Part shown: piece after piece, positions 36,621 through 49,678 of the stretch
How positions within the stretch are numbered: position 1 is the first letter of the stretch
How the letters are laid out: every line of letters begins with the position of its first letter
Source of the DNA: Antitrichia curtipendula
Taxonomy: Eukaryota > Streptophyta > Bryopsida > Hypnales > Leucodontaceae
Reading direction: 5' to 3'
DNA: 64,000 bases
Assembly (NCBI GenBank): GCA_951230915.1
Contig: OX579637.1
Location: 18,476,001-18,540,000 of the forward strand
Position numbers and translations under genes: made by a program
Notes under the pieces: model-generated
What the model saw: only the letters and a program-made list of their open reading frames with translations
Database searches by the model: none
What the model was told of the DNA's origin: nothing

Positions 36621-37565
36621 TTGAGTAAAGTTGCTATTATAGTTCCGGGAGATAGAATAACTCTTCAGTGTCTTCTATAATTTAGTACCAATAACAATTG
36701 TTAGTATTGGTTCTCCTCTTGAATTGATTTTGACATCACCTCAATAAAAAACATGGGTTGTCCTCTGACATTTAAACTCTACCAAGAAGCTCAAAATGAA
36801 GTCTGAGTAAAGAGACTTGGGCAAAAAATGTAAGGAGGGTTGCTAAGGCCTATTCCTCTAACAAAAAAAAATTTGTCCAGGAATGGATGTGATATAGGCG
36901 GGGATGCTATTCAAATAGAAGGGCATGTTCATTAAAATGAGACAAATTGGATTCTCATTTTATTTGTGATCCTAAATTTAGCATGCAAAAGAATTAACTA
37001 AATTGACACAATTTAATAAATTGAGACTATAACATGTCTAGAGAATGATTCATTTATGCATGTACAAAAAATTGCTTGCCAATTTTGGAGTAAGGGACAA
37101 TGGAAGGATGGTTTATGCTTCGGAAATAGGCCAAAGAATAATAAATACTTAGCCTAAAGATTGAAAAAGACTCTTTGACATACACTTAGGTATTACGTTT
37201 TATAAAAAAATCCTAATCATACAATACATTAATGCACATGGAGTTAGAAATTAAATATATTGTAGAATGGGAAAACAATTAAAAAGCTACAAAATATACT
37301 ACATAAAATTGAATTAAAATACAATTTATTGCACACTGTTCAAAACATCCAATTTTGAAAAAAACAAAGCTCACATCAATATAATGAACCAAAATAGTTT
37401 GCTAACTAAACCTAATTCTTCTTTCCATACCATTTTTTTCCTTTTTTTTTCTTAGACATATTTAAAATAAACTTTCAACTATTGCAACTGACAAGTATTT
37501 TTTTCCTATTTTTTTTTAATAGAAAAAAATTTCCTACAAAATCTTAAAACTTCTAATCACTTTTC
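36621..37565. other. AT-rich stretch, no gene seen
   Basis: A segment near 37310-37370 resembles DNA at 26695-26760 (TTTATTG.ACA...AACATC). Nothing coding. Confidence 0.55.
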
Positions 37566-40563
37566 ATGCCTACAAACTATCCACCTTCACTCAGAAGATG
37601 CATTGTTGTTTTCACCAGACACATAAGCATCTACAAATGCTTTGATGATAGCAACTTGGTGTTTAGAAATTCTGATTCTTGGATCAAAAGTCCCTACTGT
37701 CACACGTGCCTTCTAAGCAGTTATGATACAGTCCTTATGCATCCAGCTTGGAGAGATAGCCTTGTCTTTGCACCAAGAGTTTTCTTGTTTTATGTCCCAA
37801 ACTACATATGTGTCCTTGTTATTGAGCTGAAAAGATGTAGGTGTCCAATATTACAACTAAATGGAATTGACATGCCTTGAATCTGGATTAGGATTTGTAA
37901 GTGCACAAGCAAGCCATAATGGACAAAAGTCACCATCTGCAGGACGCACCCCAACAAAGTAACCCGCATATACATTATGGCTAGTACGGAAAGAAGGAGC
38001 TAAATGGTCACGCCTGCAACCAACAAAAGGTGCATCATCATCAAATTCCTTGTGTATTTGACCATCATCTTGCTATCGGTCTTCTACTTCCTTGGCAACT
38101 TCAAAATGTGGCCAAAATCCATCATGCAATGTCTCATGTGTTGTAAGGGGTGCGCTGAGAGCAGTTCTTACACCTTCTCAATATTCCCACATTGGCTCAT
38201 TCTTTCTCTATAACTCTCCAGATTAGTTTTGATTAGCCAATGCCCTCCACAATGCAATGTACTCGTCTAAACCCTTGCAAACCTCACTGGAACAACACAT
38301 TTGTTGTGGTGCAAAAGGTTTAGGTTTTTTCCTTGGTACTTTAGGACCTCCTTCATTTGTCTCCTTCCACAAGCAAATTCCCCCGCCTTTTTTTGGCAAC
38401 CAATCAACATTGGTGTAGAAGATCTTGTATTGCATCAACGGCTAGCCATTGGAATCCTTGTAAACTTTGAATTGCTGCGCTTGAAAATGGCCTTGTAGAG
38501 AATCATCACATGTCTGCAAGTATCCCTCTATGAATCGTTTGAAATCAGGAACCTCCTCAATGAGATGAGGAATCAGAGGCTGCATTTTGCAATCCATGAA
38601 GGACTTCATCAACCTCAAAAGTGTAAAATATTCATTTGTCTTCAATTTTGTACTCCATTGACCAAATAGCATCAATGTCTGATAATGAGTAAATTGATGT
38701 AAACTTCTCAAAAAACAACTCTATAGACAAGGAGAGAGCAAAATGCAAAAATCCATTGATTTTTATAATTGCCAAAAGCATTGTCAAGTTCACAAGTTGC
38801 AAAGTCAATGTTGGAGGAAGAAGTTTAGCTTCCACTAACTCTCTGGGAATAGATCCAAGCAAATCTGTACAAATCTATGAGCCCAATAACAAAGCCTTCA
38901 TCAATTTAGAATGACCACATGCTTCAAATAGTTGTTGGGATGAATGTTTGGCTTGCTACTCTAGATCTCGCAACAACTTTGTGATGGATCCATTTGTTGC
39001 AATGGTAAGGTTGGAGTCCATGGGAAAGATGTCCAAGCCGTAGTGCATATATCGCACGTCTCCATGACCATGAGTAATCATGCCCGTAACAGCTATTTTC
39101 ATCTTTATGAAAGAATTGTTCTCCTTGCTCTTGTGAGAGAAATGGGGAGAAGTTGTCTTGGAGTGATCTATCTTATCATGGATTATTGTAAGAACCTTCT
39201 CTAATTACATCTCAGGCATTCCACGATTTGCATAATAGAGGTCCCTATGTACCTTCTGACCATCAAGATGCACCTTCAATTTGTTGGCCCAAATTTGTTG
39301 AGCCCGCAAACCAAGAGTGCAAGCACTCTTGAGTTGTTTATACCTATCACAATATCCACAACGTGCAATACTATCACCTCTAGTTTTTGGAGCGTACTCT
39401 GGAAATGATTGACGTTTGATGTTGCTCAATCTGCTAGCTAAAATATTTTGTAATTCCTGTGCCGAATTCACAATATTGATCATTGGCAACTTGTCCTTCC
39501 AATGAAATCCAAAGGGTAGGACCACGGAAGGCACTTTCTCCCCAGACTCCAAGGTCCTTGTTTTGTGCGGCATAGCATCCGCTTCATTGTCCACCAATAA
39601 TTGAAGAGTGGCTGTTGCTTGCAGAGTGTGTGTTCTAGGCTTCTTCATCTCCAAGTTTCCGTGATGCTCTAGTTAATCCTCATTCTTGGCTTTCTTCTTG
39701 TATTTGTACTAGGTAGCTTTAGATATTCCATGGATATGGCACCAAGCCAAGGGACAAACTTCATGCTTTGACAAGGTGATCATTTGCCTCCCATTTTCAT
39801 CATGGTGGGTGTAACCGTGCACGTCAAGCAAACGCAACTTTTGAGTGTAAACTCCATCATTGTCATACATTATAGATTGAATGGCCTGAATTTGCCCCTG
39901 CAAAAATGGTTCTACGCAATTTTTGGCGTAGCCCTCTTTGCTGGATACTTCAGCAATTGATTGCAAGGTGAGTAGGACTTTTTTTGGGAGGAGGCTATTA
40001 GGCTCCTTCCCCTCCCGCAAGATTTTATAAGAACAAACTCTAGTTTGAACACACTACCCAAACTTGTTGATTGCTGCTCTAAAGGGATACATTTGTTCAT
40101 GATCATACAAACTAGCACCATTCAGGTAGACACACAAAATGGGCCAAGAGTGCATTGACCAAATTCACTTTGAAGGAACTTTTTCCTCACATAAGGACTC
40201 CGCAATATGAATTGCGACTTGGTTGTTACCGAGCGGCTCACCATCCATGTCGATGACAAGATTTGTATCAATGTTGTGGCAAATTCCTCTTGCAGCATCC
40301 ACCCCCACTTCATTTTTTAGCATAAAGCCCTTGGTGTACCAAAAAATACGAGGTATTCCCTCATAGGGAGTGACACCAGGCGGCAAAGTTGGCACTAGAG
40401 TTGTAAACTTGTTCAGAACAGGAGTATCCATCATGCCAATACAAGTACACAATTTTAGTTTGTGAAAGGAACATATTTGGGAGTCCAAAAGACTGAATTG
40501 GTAAGTTTGGATAATTAAAGGCCACAATAGCTTTGAGACAAGGATAAGATTTGAAATAACTCA
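37566..40563 (-). pseudogene. DUF7869-like DDE transposase, most complete copy A
   Basis: A minus-strand protein of roughly 900 codons can be followed from about 40563 to 37566. In order: an N-terminal region with GICHNIDTNLVIDMDG; EVCPLAWCHIHGISKAT (40020-39709) and, in the same frame after two stops, a CGYCDRYKQLKS finger and WANKLKVHLDGQKVHRD (39654-39205); then LTIIHDKIDHSKTTSP and GMITHGHGDVRYMHYGLDIF with the first two presumed catalytic Asp; LPPTLTLQLVN (38862) where copy C has the DN..ENKNR motif; a FGQWS block and IPHLIEEVPDFKRFIEG (38711-38442); VDWLPKKGGGICLW; and the C-terminal GYFVGVRPADGDFCPLWLA with KAFVDAYVSGENN. The DN..ENKNR and GHTH motifs are ruined here but preserved in copy C. 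Family assignment rests on motif resemblance. The role would be DNA transposition. Confidence 0.75.
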
Positions 40564-41307
40564 TGAAAGCATCATTTATTCACTCGAACTACATTAAAAA
40601 TATTGTGAATACTTGTCTCATTGAAGACATTGGAATAGAAAATGAATGTACATAAAATTTAATTTCTTAATGAAACTAGCTCTCTTAAGCATTCAGATTT
40701 ATCATCAAATCAGAGAGAATGTGATTGTAGTAGATTTATTATAGAGTGTTGTGATGCTCAATAACTATGTACACTAAGTACATATCTTCAACTTGAAGAT
40801 AAATACAGATTAAGACAAAGATAGAGAATTAGAGAGCCACTACATTTTAGATTCACCTAAAGAATAAATTTATCTATTAGTCAAAAAGAAATTAATATAG
40901 TACATGAGGTCAAGCTTGAAATCATTAAAACTGTTGACTGTTTTATTTCTCAACGTGGAGAATTGTCATAGTCTCTTGAACTCAAATATACAAGATTAGG
41001 TGGATAATTGAAAAATAATTGCTCTCGAAGGTTGTTTGAAATTCTTCTGAAATGGACACTCAACAGATCTATGTTATATTATCTTTGAGTCAATGATAAG
41101 TTCTAAGTTAGATAACAATTACTGGTGGAGAAGACAAACATTGATTATTAAAGGTAATGCATTCAATCTCTTCAAGATTTCTTCTACTAAGAAAATTTTA
41201 TCTTCGATATAAAGATAAATGCATATATATAGGAAATAAGTTTCTATAATTTATATAAATAAATGATATCTGAAGAGAAATATATAATTTTAATGTATAT
41301 ATGAAAG
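40564..41307. other. AT-rich stretch, no gene seen
   Basis: Isolated ATCTTCAACTTGAAGAT-like dyads (40785-40800, 41204-41220) foreshadow the following minisatellite. Confidence 0.55.
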
Positions 41308-41507
41308 TCATCTTTGGCTCGAGGATAAATTCAAATCAATTGCATGCCAGTTTTATCCTCGACTTGAGGATAAACTAAAGCTCATCTCCATACTTTATCC
41401 TAGATTTGAGGATAATAATTGACTCATTCTGACTATATTATCCTCTACTTGAGGATAAAATGTACCTTATTCTGACTACTTTATCCTCAAGTTGAGGATA
41501 ATTTGGA
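41308..41507. repeat. 42-43-bp minisatellite, each unit a TTATCCTC/GAGGATAA dyad
   Basis: TTATCCTC starts at 41353, 41395, 41438 and 41481 (spacing 42, 43, 43), and a weaker unit starts near 41309. Each unit contains TTATCCTCNACTTGAGGATA, a 20-22 nt palindrome, and a spacer with CTCATTCTGACT. The same dyad occurs singly at 51335-51360, 51460-51490 and 54630-54715. GATAA on both strands could bind GATA-type factors, but no gene is close. Confidence 0.9.
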
Positions 41508-42308
41508 GCTCAATCTTCTCAAACTATTTAGCAATTCCGGTATTTACAACATAAAAATCGGTACTTCTCCTCTTCAAGATACACGACTATAAATATTTCA
41601 AGTTTGTTATACGGATGAGAAATACTGAAATCAATGTAAACAAAGAACATATAGCATTGCATACATAGGTCTATGTATGAAAGCTTTGGAGTAAGGGCAC
41701 AAAACTCGCAATCACTAGGAATAATAAAACTGAACAACAGGAAAAAGAAGCTAACAGAGATTGTATTGACGAGAAGGCAAGCAAAACTAAATCATATAGA
41801 ATGTACTCACTTTGTGAATGAGAAAACAAAACAGCAAGTAAACTTCAAAGGCAATGGCGTTGCAATGTTTGCACTGTGGCGGTGAAGGATTGAAAAATAA
41901 GGGATAGGGAAAGAGGAAATGAAAGACACTGCATGCAAGAGAAAGACGATTGATGATAACATGATAAAATGAGCAGTAAGATTTAAATTTTTTATGAATT
42001 CTAGGACGACTTAGGGGAGAAGTATCTTTTTCCTTTAGGGGGAGTTGACTTTCCATTATCCCAAGTAATAATAAGTTCGGAGAGTATGGAACACCTTTTA
42101 GAAAAGCGATATAGAATTTAGAATTCCGCTAAGACTTTTATCTATAAATAGGAGAATTTTCATGAACGGAAAATTTGGCAACAGCTTTTCCTCACAAAAT
42201 GTAGAATTCTTTTATAAAGTTCTGTGGATATTGAGAATTCCTAGATTTGGTCATTTTCCAGCTATCCACCACCCAACTTTTTTTTGGGTATCCTATGTGG
42301 TTTGGCAA
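41508..42308. other. No recognised gene
   Basis: Frames at 41673-41885 plus and 41787-42056 minus overlap and show no domain. Confidence 0.55.
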
Positions 42309-42338
42309 TTTAGGATTTAGGATTTAGGATTTAGGGTT
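42309..42338 (+). repeat. Interstitial telomere-like run
   Basis: Three TTTAGGA heptamers followed by TTTAGGG. Compare 2510-2534. Confidence 0.7.
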
Positions 42339-45300
42339 GTACCACACCATGCATTCAATTACAAACGCCATTTTTTGGAAAAATATGTCATCAATGCTTG
42401 ACAATTCACGTACAAAATAAGCCCCAAAAATATGATCTTGTTGCAAATATGGTGAAGATTTGAAATTTAAAGGCAAAATAAATTTAGGTCACTTGTGTTC
42501 CAAATTTACAATGCCATGCATATAAATCCATTGATGGGCCATTTTCTACTTTCTTTAAGAAGCCACGTCACCAATACTTGACAATTTACATGTAAACAAA
42601 GCAAAAAAAATAGGTCATTGTATAAGTAGTTTATTATTTAATAGTATCACAAATTCATTCTCTTTTTAAAAGGGACGTGTATAAAATAAATTTACATTCC
42701 CACTTGTTTGTCATGTAGTAACTTAGTTTTGTAACTTTTGGTTGAGTGCCATTTGTATTGATTACAATACTTGATTACTTTAATTTTTTTGTTAGCATAC
42801 AAAATTAATTACATATTTGTAAAAGTTAGAATAGACTCAAATAATACATACAACGTCGGAAGGATGTAGTTTACAATTAGAATTAAAATCAAAGTAGTAT
42901 AACTTTTTAATGAGCAAGGTAAGGAAAAAAGAAACCGGAATTCAATATTCAAAGCAAAAAACTTAGAATTCAATATTTAAATCTTTAGTTCTATCTATTT
43001 GCAACATAGTTGCTTTGCAAATTAATTGTGAAGCATTTATGATATTTGTTTTCTATTACAACAAGAAATGATCCAGGATGGTATTTAATACATGGCGCTG
43101 TAAATTTTAGATACACGCGCCCTACTATGTACTAACATTGTTAACATACATAAACTCACATACTTGTGAGCTTCATATTGTCAATTGTCTGCAACATGGA
43201 CTCATCTTCTCATTTGCCTACAATATAATACAACCAATCTCATGCAAGAGTGCTAATTAGCGCGCAGCAATACGTAAAGCACACATCTTCTACAATACAT
43301 CATTTTCCACAAATTGGTATAACATTTTGCCTAGTACCATTGTAGTAAAATCCTTCAATATTTGCAAGGAAGGCCATATTCATTGAAATGAGACAAAATA
43401 ATCATTTTGATAATTTAAATCCCCTCCTTTCAAAGATAAGTTGTTGAAGGCAAAGACAAGTAAATATAGACAACACTATGACCAATAGATCAAAAGATTA
43501 TTAGAAATGGACACTAAGATGAAAGTCAATTACATTTTAATAAAGTTATTATAGAAGTTAGAACACAGTGGCCCTTGAGTGAAAGGACAAATAAATCAAC
43601 AATAAGATCATCATTCTCAAAAGCATTGTCAACTTTTGCTCTATTATGAACACTCTTACAAATGTGGAACTAAATAACAATGAGCATTCAATGGTGTCAT
43701 AATTGTTTTCTTAGTTGCGAATTACTAATGATCTATTTATTCATTCAAACTCCAGAACAGTGTGCATACAAGTAATGAGGTATATATTGGCATCTGACTA
43801 TTCAAAGCAGTGATTATACATCATTATGCATCATTTTTTTTACTTCGGAATTTCGCAAACATAATTCAAAATTCAATATTGAAAATGTTGTAGATATCAT
43901 AATTGATGATAATAGCAATATATTGACCTAAGGCTTCAAAAGAATATCCTCCATTTCAAAGATAGTATGGCAAAATCAAATTCAAATGTACATGTAGTGG
44001 AAACTTCAAGTATATGACCAAATTATATTTTATGCAATTCTCTTCACATTTGAAATTGCCATGCTTTCAAAACCATGACCATTTCTTTTCTTTTTTAAAT
44101 TACCCATGTCACTAGTGCTTGATGTTTGAGGTGCAAAGCGAGCCAAAATAAATATGTACAAGTTGCAAATATAGTAGGAACTTACAATTTGGACCAAATT
44201 AAAATTTTGCCACAATGATGTGAAGGCTATGAAATAAATATATCATTTAACTGAATTAAAACAATGAAATCAATGAATGTGATTGAAGCTTAATCCTCAA
44301 TAAATTATACTACAATGAAAGCATGTGTTGGTATGAAGCCCCAATGTTGAAAATGAACACTTCTTTCTGCAATCATGTTAAAAAATGTGCATAATTACCT
44401 CTGAAAGGACAATGCAAACCCTTTGGGCAAACCCTTTTCAATGTTAAGACTTGAATTATCAAATACTTCTTGATTATAATTGATTTTAAGCTTATCAAAT
44501 ATTAAAATGTAGCTCCTACCATCTTTTTCTTTACTACATTTGAATTTTTTTCATAAATATATAAAATAGTTTGACCAAGCCTAAACATAAAACATCCTTG
44601 AAGGGATAAGTAGTTCTACCAGTATTCATAAAATTTGAAGACAAATTAAATCATGACTTGTTAGACATTTAAACATAGGTTACATGAATTCCAAGAAACA
44701 AACTTGAGGAATCTAGAATTTCAATGAAATTCAATTTTTCTTTAATTTAGAAATAAATGTCAATGAAATGGAATTTTGTTCTGAAATTAGAACTTATATT
44801 AGAGTCCCAAATTTAATTTGGTCTTCAATTCATAGTCTCCACAATATTTATAACTTTTGCATATTTTGTTGGGCTTAATTTGCACGTCACTTGTCAAGCA
44901 TTAGTGATGTGCACTTTAAAAAGAAATGAACTAGTTCATGTTTTTTTTGCATTGATGGCGTTCTTAAATGGGAACAGTAGCACCAAATGGATCATAATCA
45001 TTCTTTCCTTAATATAAGCATGCTTTAACCAAGCTATATCAGTGTCTCATTAATAATCATGAAACTTAAGGTTTCACAAATGACTTTAACGTATTCTATA
45101 GTACAATTATGAACCCACATAAGAGTACCACAAATAATGAGATATTAGAACTTAAGGAAGTTCTTCATAAACATTCATCAAATAACAAACATATTAATTG
45201 ACATAGTGTATTAGAATGTGAATTGAAATCCCTAAATCCTAAACCGATATAGAAGAGAAGGGACTATTATTTACAAAAATTAAACTATACACTGAAATTG

Positions 45301-45836
45301 TACATATTTGTAAGATGTTTGATTTGTGAGCATACAAAATGCACGCTCATTTATATTCTTCAAACTTACAATTGGCTCAAAGAAAAAACGTACCATATGA
45401 TGTGCTTAAATATTAGAATAGAAGTTAAAGAAGACAGTTAGTCATTTCAAAAATTAAGGCAATGACCCTCCAAAATTGAAATTCAATACTTTTAACTTTA
45501 ATCATATTTTAGTTATATTGTTGGATTCTTTTGTATGCCAATTATTAAGCATTGGAAACATGGTTTTAAAAAAATATATGCAAATTTCAATGAATTTTAA
45601 TGCATAACATTCTTAAATAGAACTAGAAGCATAAATTTAATAGGGCCATAAATTTCAAGTTCCCACCAACTTGGGAACTTGAGAAGGCTGCAATAGAAGG
45701 CCAACCAACAATGTCTTTTAGTTTTGGATCTGCTCTCACTAGTATTCAAATAGGGCAAAGAAATGACTTGCTGCCAATTCATGAATTTGAATTGGCGGTA
45801 GCATACCAAAAAGACTTGAAAGAGAAGCACAAAGAC
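42339..45836. other. AT-rich stretch, no recognised gene
   Basis: Only short frames (44030-44215 minus, 45597-45830 minus). A CCCTAAATCCTAAACC word lies at 45230-45245. Confidence 0.6.
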
Positions 45837-47467
45837 TGCTTTTTGTTTGACAACCGCACCTTTGCAATCTCCATAAACTAATGCTTCTTAGTAAGGGCCA
45901 AATACATCATCCAAAAGTTGGAGCCCAAAATTGTCTAAAAGACAATACAAGAGTTAGTAACCATGTCTGATGTTAGGCAACGCCAGACGATGTGCTTGAC
46001 ACCAGTGGATGAGAATAATAAATTCCTACAAAAACGTCTTGAAAAGTAGGAGGATTTAAAAGACGGCAAATTCTACATTATCAACGGCCAGCATAGCATC
46101 AATGCAGCCAAGATGCTGCACTCTCAAAGGTGTTGTGAGGAACAAAAGGTGGAGTTCTAGACTTGGGACGCAACAATTGTATGGAGCTTAGATGTAGCCA
46201 AGCTTACAGCAATTTCCAAGTGGTACAATGCAACAAATCACCTTGTGCATAGCCAACCTACTTGGGATCACCAGATTTTGCAGTATTGGATTGTATGGAT
46301 AGTGTACAAGCGTCCAAGCACATGCAAGGACAAAGCATTCAATCAAAAAAATGGCGCAATAGATGAAAATACGGCATACATAGTAAGTACTCAGCAAGTA
46401 TCCTTCAGTCAAAGATAACTTCAAGGTCTTGGACCAGTCAATCAATGTTCTTCTGTAAAAGATTACTCAAATTTTGTTAGAAATGTAATTCATATTGAGC
46501 TTCTATGTTTATTCTTGAGTCCAGAATACTATCATTTGATCTAAACAAATTAGTTCTTATAGACTAATTTATGTTCTAAAAATCACGACCCTTGCAGAAA
46601 TTTGTTGACAGTGTCATAATGAGGCTTCAGAGCATCAACCTGACAGGAGAGGGTGCGAAAGTGAAGTTGGTGTCAGATATCAAAAATGAAATTAGGATTG
46701 TGACTTTGCCAGATGTGATGTACAAGTAGTGGGAGGAATTCATCAATCTCCACATCTGGAGGGCCTTGATTGATCCTTGTACCAAAAAAAAGTACATGAA
46801 CGGGAAATCCTTTAATCCAAAGAATTTCTCACTGAAGAAAGAGTTCTTCAAGCATATAGAGCACTTTGTAGACAAAAAGCTCCATGAGTATGTCGTCCAT
46901 CTATTTGGAAGAATAGCCAGGCAAACCAAGGACTACCCAAAAGTCTTAACTGGAAGAACAAAGTTTTTGGTTGAAGACAATATGGCCGCCAGTGACTGGG
47001 TTGAGTAAAGGAAACCCAAGAAAACCATCATTGAAGAGCTGCAGGCACTTGACTCCTCCTTCAACTTGAAAGACAAGAATGAGAATATAAACAATACAAA
47101 GTAGAAGCTGTTTAAAAAATCCATCATTTCACTTTGGCATTGTGGGATTTTTTGCTCACAGCAATCTCCAAGCCATTTTTTGTGAAGCGCCTCATGAATG
47201 AGGCAAAGAAGAAGACGGCAATAGACCTAAGGGAAAATAATAAGTTTCCAACGGTCTATTCCATGCTTAAGCGGTTCTTGAAAATGAAGTCCGTATAGGA
47301 ACCTCAAGATGGAGATGTGTATGTTCGAGGGCATGAGTGCTATCTGTAGGTTTTTTTCACAAGCCCTGTATGGCCCTATCTTCCCAGGAGCTTGCCTTTG
47401 GTAGTTGTTGACCTCCGCCAGGTACCTAGGCTAGCACTAAGATTTGGTGAGACTCCACCAGTGAAAC
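45837..47467 (+). pseudogene. INGQHS (ParB/DGQHR-like) protein remnant, 5' part, split by an insertion
   Basis: The plus strand reads MSDVRQRQTMCLTPVDENN, then after a stop DLKDGKFYIINGQHSINAAK (46056-46115), close to the conserved core of ParB/sulfiredoxin-like and DGQHR domains (Gly-Lys/Gly-Gln-His with Ala-Ala). Further pieces are TWDATIVWSLDVAKLTAISK, WYNATNHLVHSQPTWDHQI, NLTGEGAKVKLVSDIKNEI (46630s), YMNGKSFNPKNFSLKKEFF, YVVHLFGRIARQTKDYP and, frameshifted, KKTAIDLRENNKFPTVYSM and PLVVVDLRQVPRLALRFGE. The frame meets the insertion at 47468 after PPVK and resumes at 50856. Stops are mostly TAG or TGA. It is probably a transposon-encoded nuclear DNA-acting protein; the molecular role is inferred from one motif. 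Confidence 0.5.
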
Positions 47468-47771
47468 TGTCGCAACCAGAGTTTTTGGTTTTCAACTGTT
47501 TATCTAGAAAACGGAACGGAAACTATCAATTAGTATCTAGGTTTTGTCTAGAAACAGCAGAGGACGGAAAATTAGGAAAGACATTGGAATAGTGGAACAG
47601 TTGGAATGAATCCAGTCTTAGTAGTGACACCTAGGAACCGGATTGGAATCGGAACCTTGTCCGGAAGTAGTATGAACCGGATCAGGGTTAGACGACCGGA
47701 TTAGGGTTAGACCGGATTGGTGGAACCGGACCGGTAAACGTCATCATGACGACTTTTAGGTCAGGAGGGAC

Positions 47772-47779
47772 TATAAAAG
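47772..47779 (+). promoter_or_regulatory. Likely TATA box of the 47468-50850 element
   Basis: TATAAAAG in a GC-balanced context, about 270 bp upstream of the ATG at 48041. A weaker TATATAAT lies at 49825. Placement fits an LTR promoter. Confidence 0.5.
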
Positions 47780-48040
47780 CCCAGGACCTCCTCAGTCACT
47801 CTCCATTTCCAAACGCTGTTTGGTGAGAGTATTCCTTAGCGCTCCTCATTTTCAAGTGTTGTGAGCGTGCGCGTGTGTGTGTGCGTGGTAGAGGTGTGCT
47901 GCAGGGTAGGTTTCCAGTAGAGTACCAATTGCTGTGCAGGTTTCCGGTTGAGATCGGAGAGAGAAAGTGAGAACGGGACGTGCGGCTAGGACTGGGTGAG
48001 GTAGAATCGGAAAGGAACCATCTAGATCTAGTCTGTGTCC

Positions 48041-49678
48041 ATGCCGCAGCTCAGGCGGAACAGACCAGGGCCATCCACGTCGTCGGCTCCGGTTAAACTC
48101 CGGAAGGTCGTTCCGGTTCTCCCCTCAATAGAGGAGGAGATGGAGATGCTTAGGTTAGATCTCAACCGGATGGGGTGTTAGGGTTTGCTCGACAAACCTT
48201 GAGGTTTCAAGGACGAGCGGATGGTGAAGGAGATCCAGGGGAAGTGGACCAACCAGTTCGACAACACAATCCGTTGTGTTCCGGCAGAGTGGACGGAAGA
48301 GATCTGGAGGGAGGTTTACAAATTTCGGGCAGGAGGGCACGGAATGGCAAACCGAAAGGACGAATACGTCCAGGGCAAGTTCCGAGGAGCGGACAACCCC
48401 AAGGACGGATACGCGGTGGAAGACTGCATTGACGACCGGCATCGGAAACTTCTCCAATTCCTGATCCCGATTCTACATTCGGAGAAGCCGACAAGGGTGA
48501 CGATCACCCTCGGCAACACCATTTTCGGTGTCTTGAGCGGAGACCGGAAGGTGGACTGGGCCCGGATCATGTTTGATCTGGTGGCCCAGTTGGCGACAAG
48601 GGTCGGAAGGAGTAGGCCGACACCCGTGTGTCCCTACCTCTTCCACCTTTACGAGCAACACCAACTCCTTCTGGACTCGGAAGAGAAGGAGTGGAAGGCT
48701 CAGGAGAATCTCCTGAAATACGGAGAATCGGAAACGGATGAGGAGGAAGAGGAAACCAGATCCGAGACTGAAGAAGAAGAAGAAGATGAAGAAGAGGCGG
48801 AGCGACAGATCAAGCGCCACAAGATAACGTCTCTGACCGGAAGAGGATCTCCGCTCGGTGACAAGACCGGAAAGGAGAAGACACCGGAACGGGAGAAGGC
48901 AGGCGATTCGAAGAAGGGGCCTGCCGACCCGTTCAAGAGCCTGGTCAAGGTCCTCTGCGATATCTGCACAGACTAGGAGGCGAAGAACATCGCTCTAACC
49001 CAGATCGGAGAGATGGTGCAGGGAGCACCGGACAGCAAGTTGCCGAGGAAGGTAGCGGATTGCATCACCAATCCGGCCGAGATCCGGAAACAGGAAGCGG
49101 AGATCCGTCGACTTCAAGAGGAGGTCGACATGCTGAAGGCGGAAGTGGCCACCTTCAAGGAAGATATGGCCGCCACGCGGATAATGGCGGACGAGACGCA
49201 GAAGGTGGCGGAATCGGTGAAGGCGACTTTTGGTGAGACCGGAAGCGTGGCGGTCAGGGCCAGGCTCTTCGACGAGAAGGTCTTGGAGGAGAAGAAACTA
49301 TCCAGTTCCCGGATAGTTCGGATCCTGACTGACTTCTCCGAGCAGGTGGAGAAGAATTTGGTCTTAGCGCGAGGAGTAGCGGACCGGATGGAGGAGTGTA
49401 CATAGAAGCTGACCGGATCGATGAGGGTCCACCTATCGGACATCTCCATGCCGGAATCGTTTCCGGAAGTGCCATACCCAGGGGAAGGAAGAGACCAGAC
49501 TCCGCAGTCAAAGTCGAGTCAGCCTTCCCAGACCGCGCCAATCAACATAGATTCCTCTCCCGGTTCCGACATTTCAAATCCGATAGCCGGAGAGCGGAAC
49601 AGGAACTTGGAGGAAGTCTTCGAGCAATTGGAGGTGGAGCCCAAGAGCCCTTTGTTGGGGCGTGGGATAGCAATGTAG
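48041..49678 (+). pseudogene. Gag-like / plant-transposon protein ORF with four in-frame stops
   Basis: One frame is open in phase from ATG 48041 to TAG 49676-49678, about 545 codons, interrupted only by TAG 48179, TGA 48200, TAG 48974 and TAG 49403, with no frameshift. The N-terminus is basic and Pro/Ser-rich (PQLRRNRPGPSTSS). Residues ~60-200 form a globular domain (WTEEIWREVYKFRAGG, RVTITLGNTIFGVLSGDRKV, ATRVGRSRPTPVCPYLFHLY) that resembles the plant-transposon-protein domain found next to retroelements (PF20167-like, by memory of the pattern). Then come a Glu-rich block, a Lys-rich block and a long coiled coil (AEIRRLQEEVDMLKAEVATF). No protease, reverse transcriptase or integrase follows, so the element would be non-autonomous. 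Confidence 0.65.

Noticed and set aside
48041..49678. Stop-codon reassignment (TAG or TGA read as an amino acid)
   Set aside because: The stops include TAG, TGA and elsewhere TAA, they lie in clearly decayed element genes, and Trp-type positions (54167, 54218) are hit as well as Gln- and Arg-type ones. Mutation explains this more simply.
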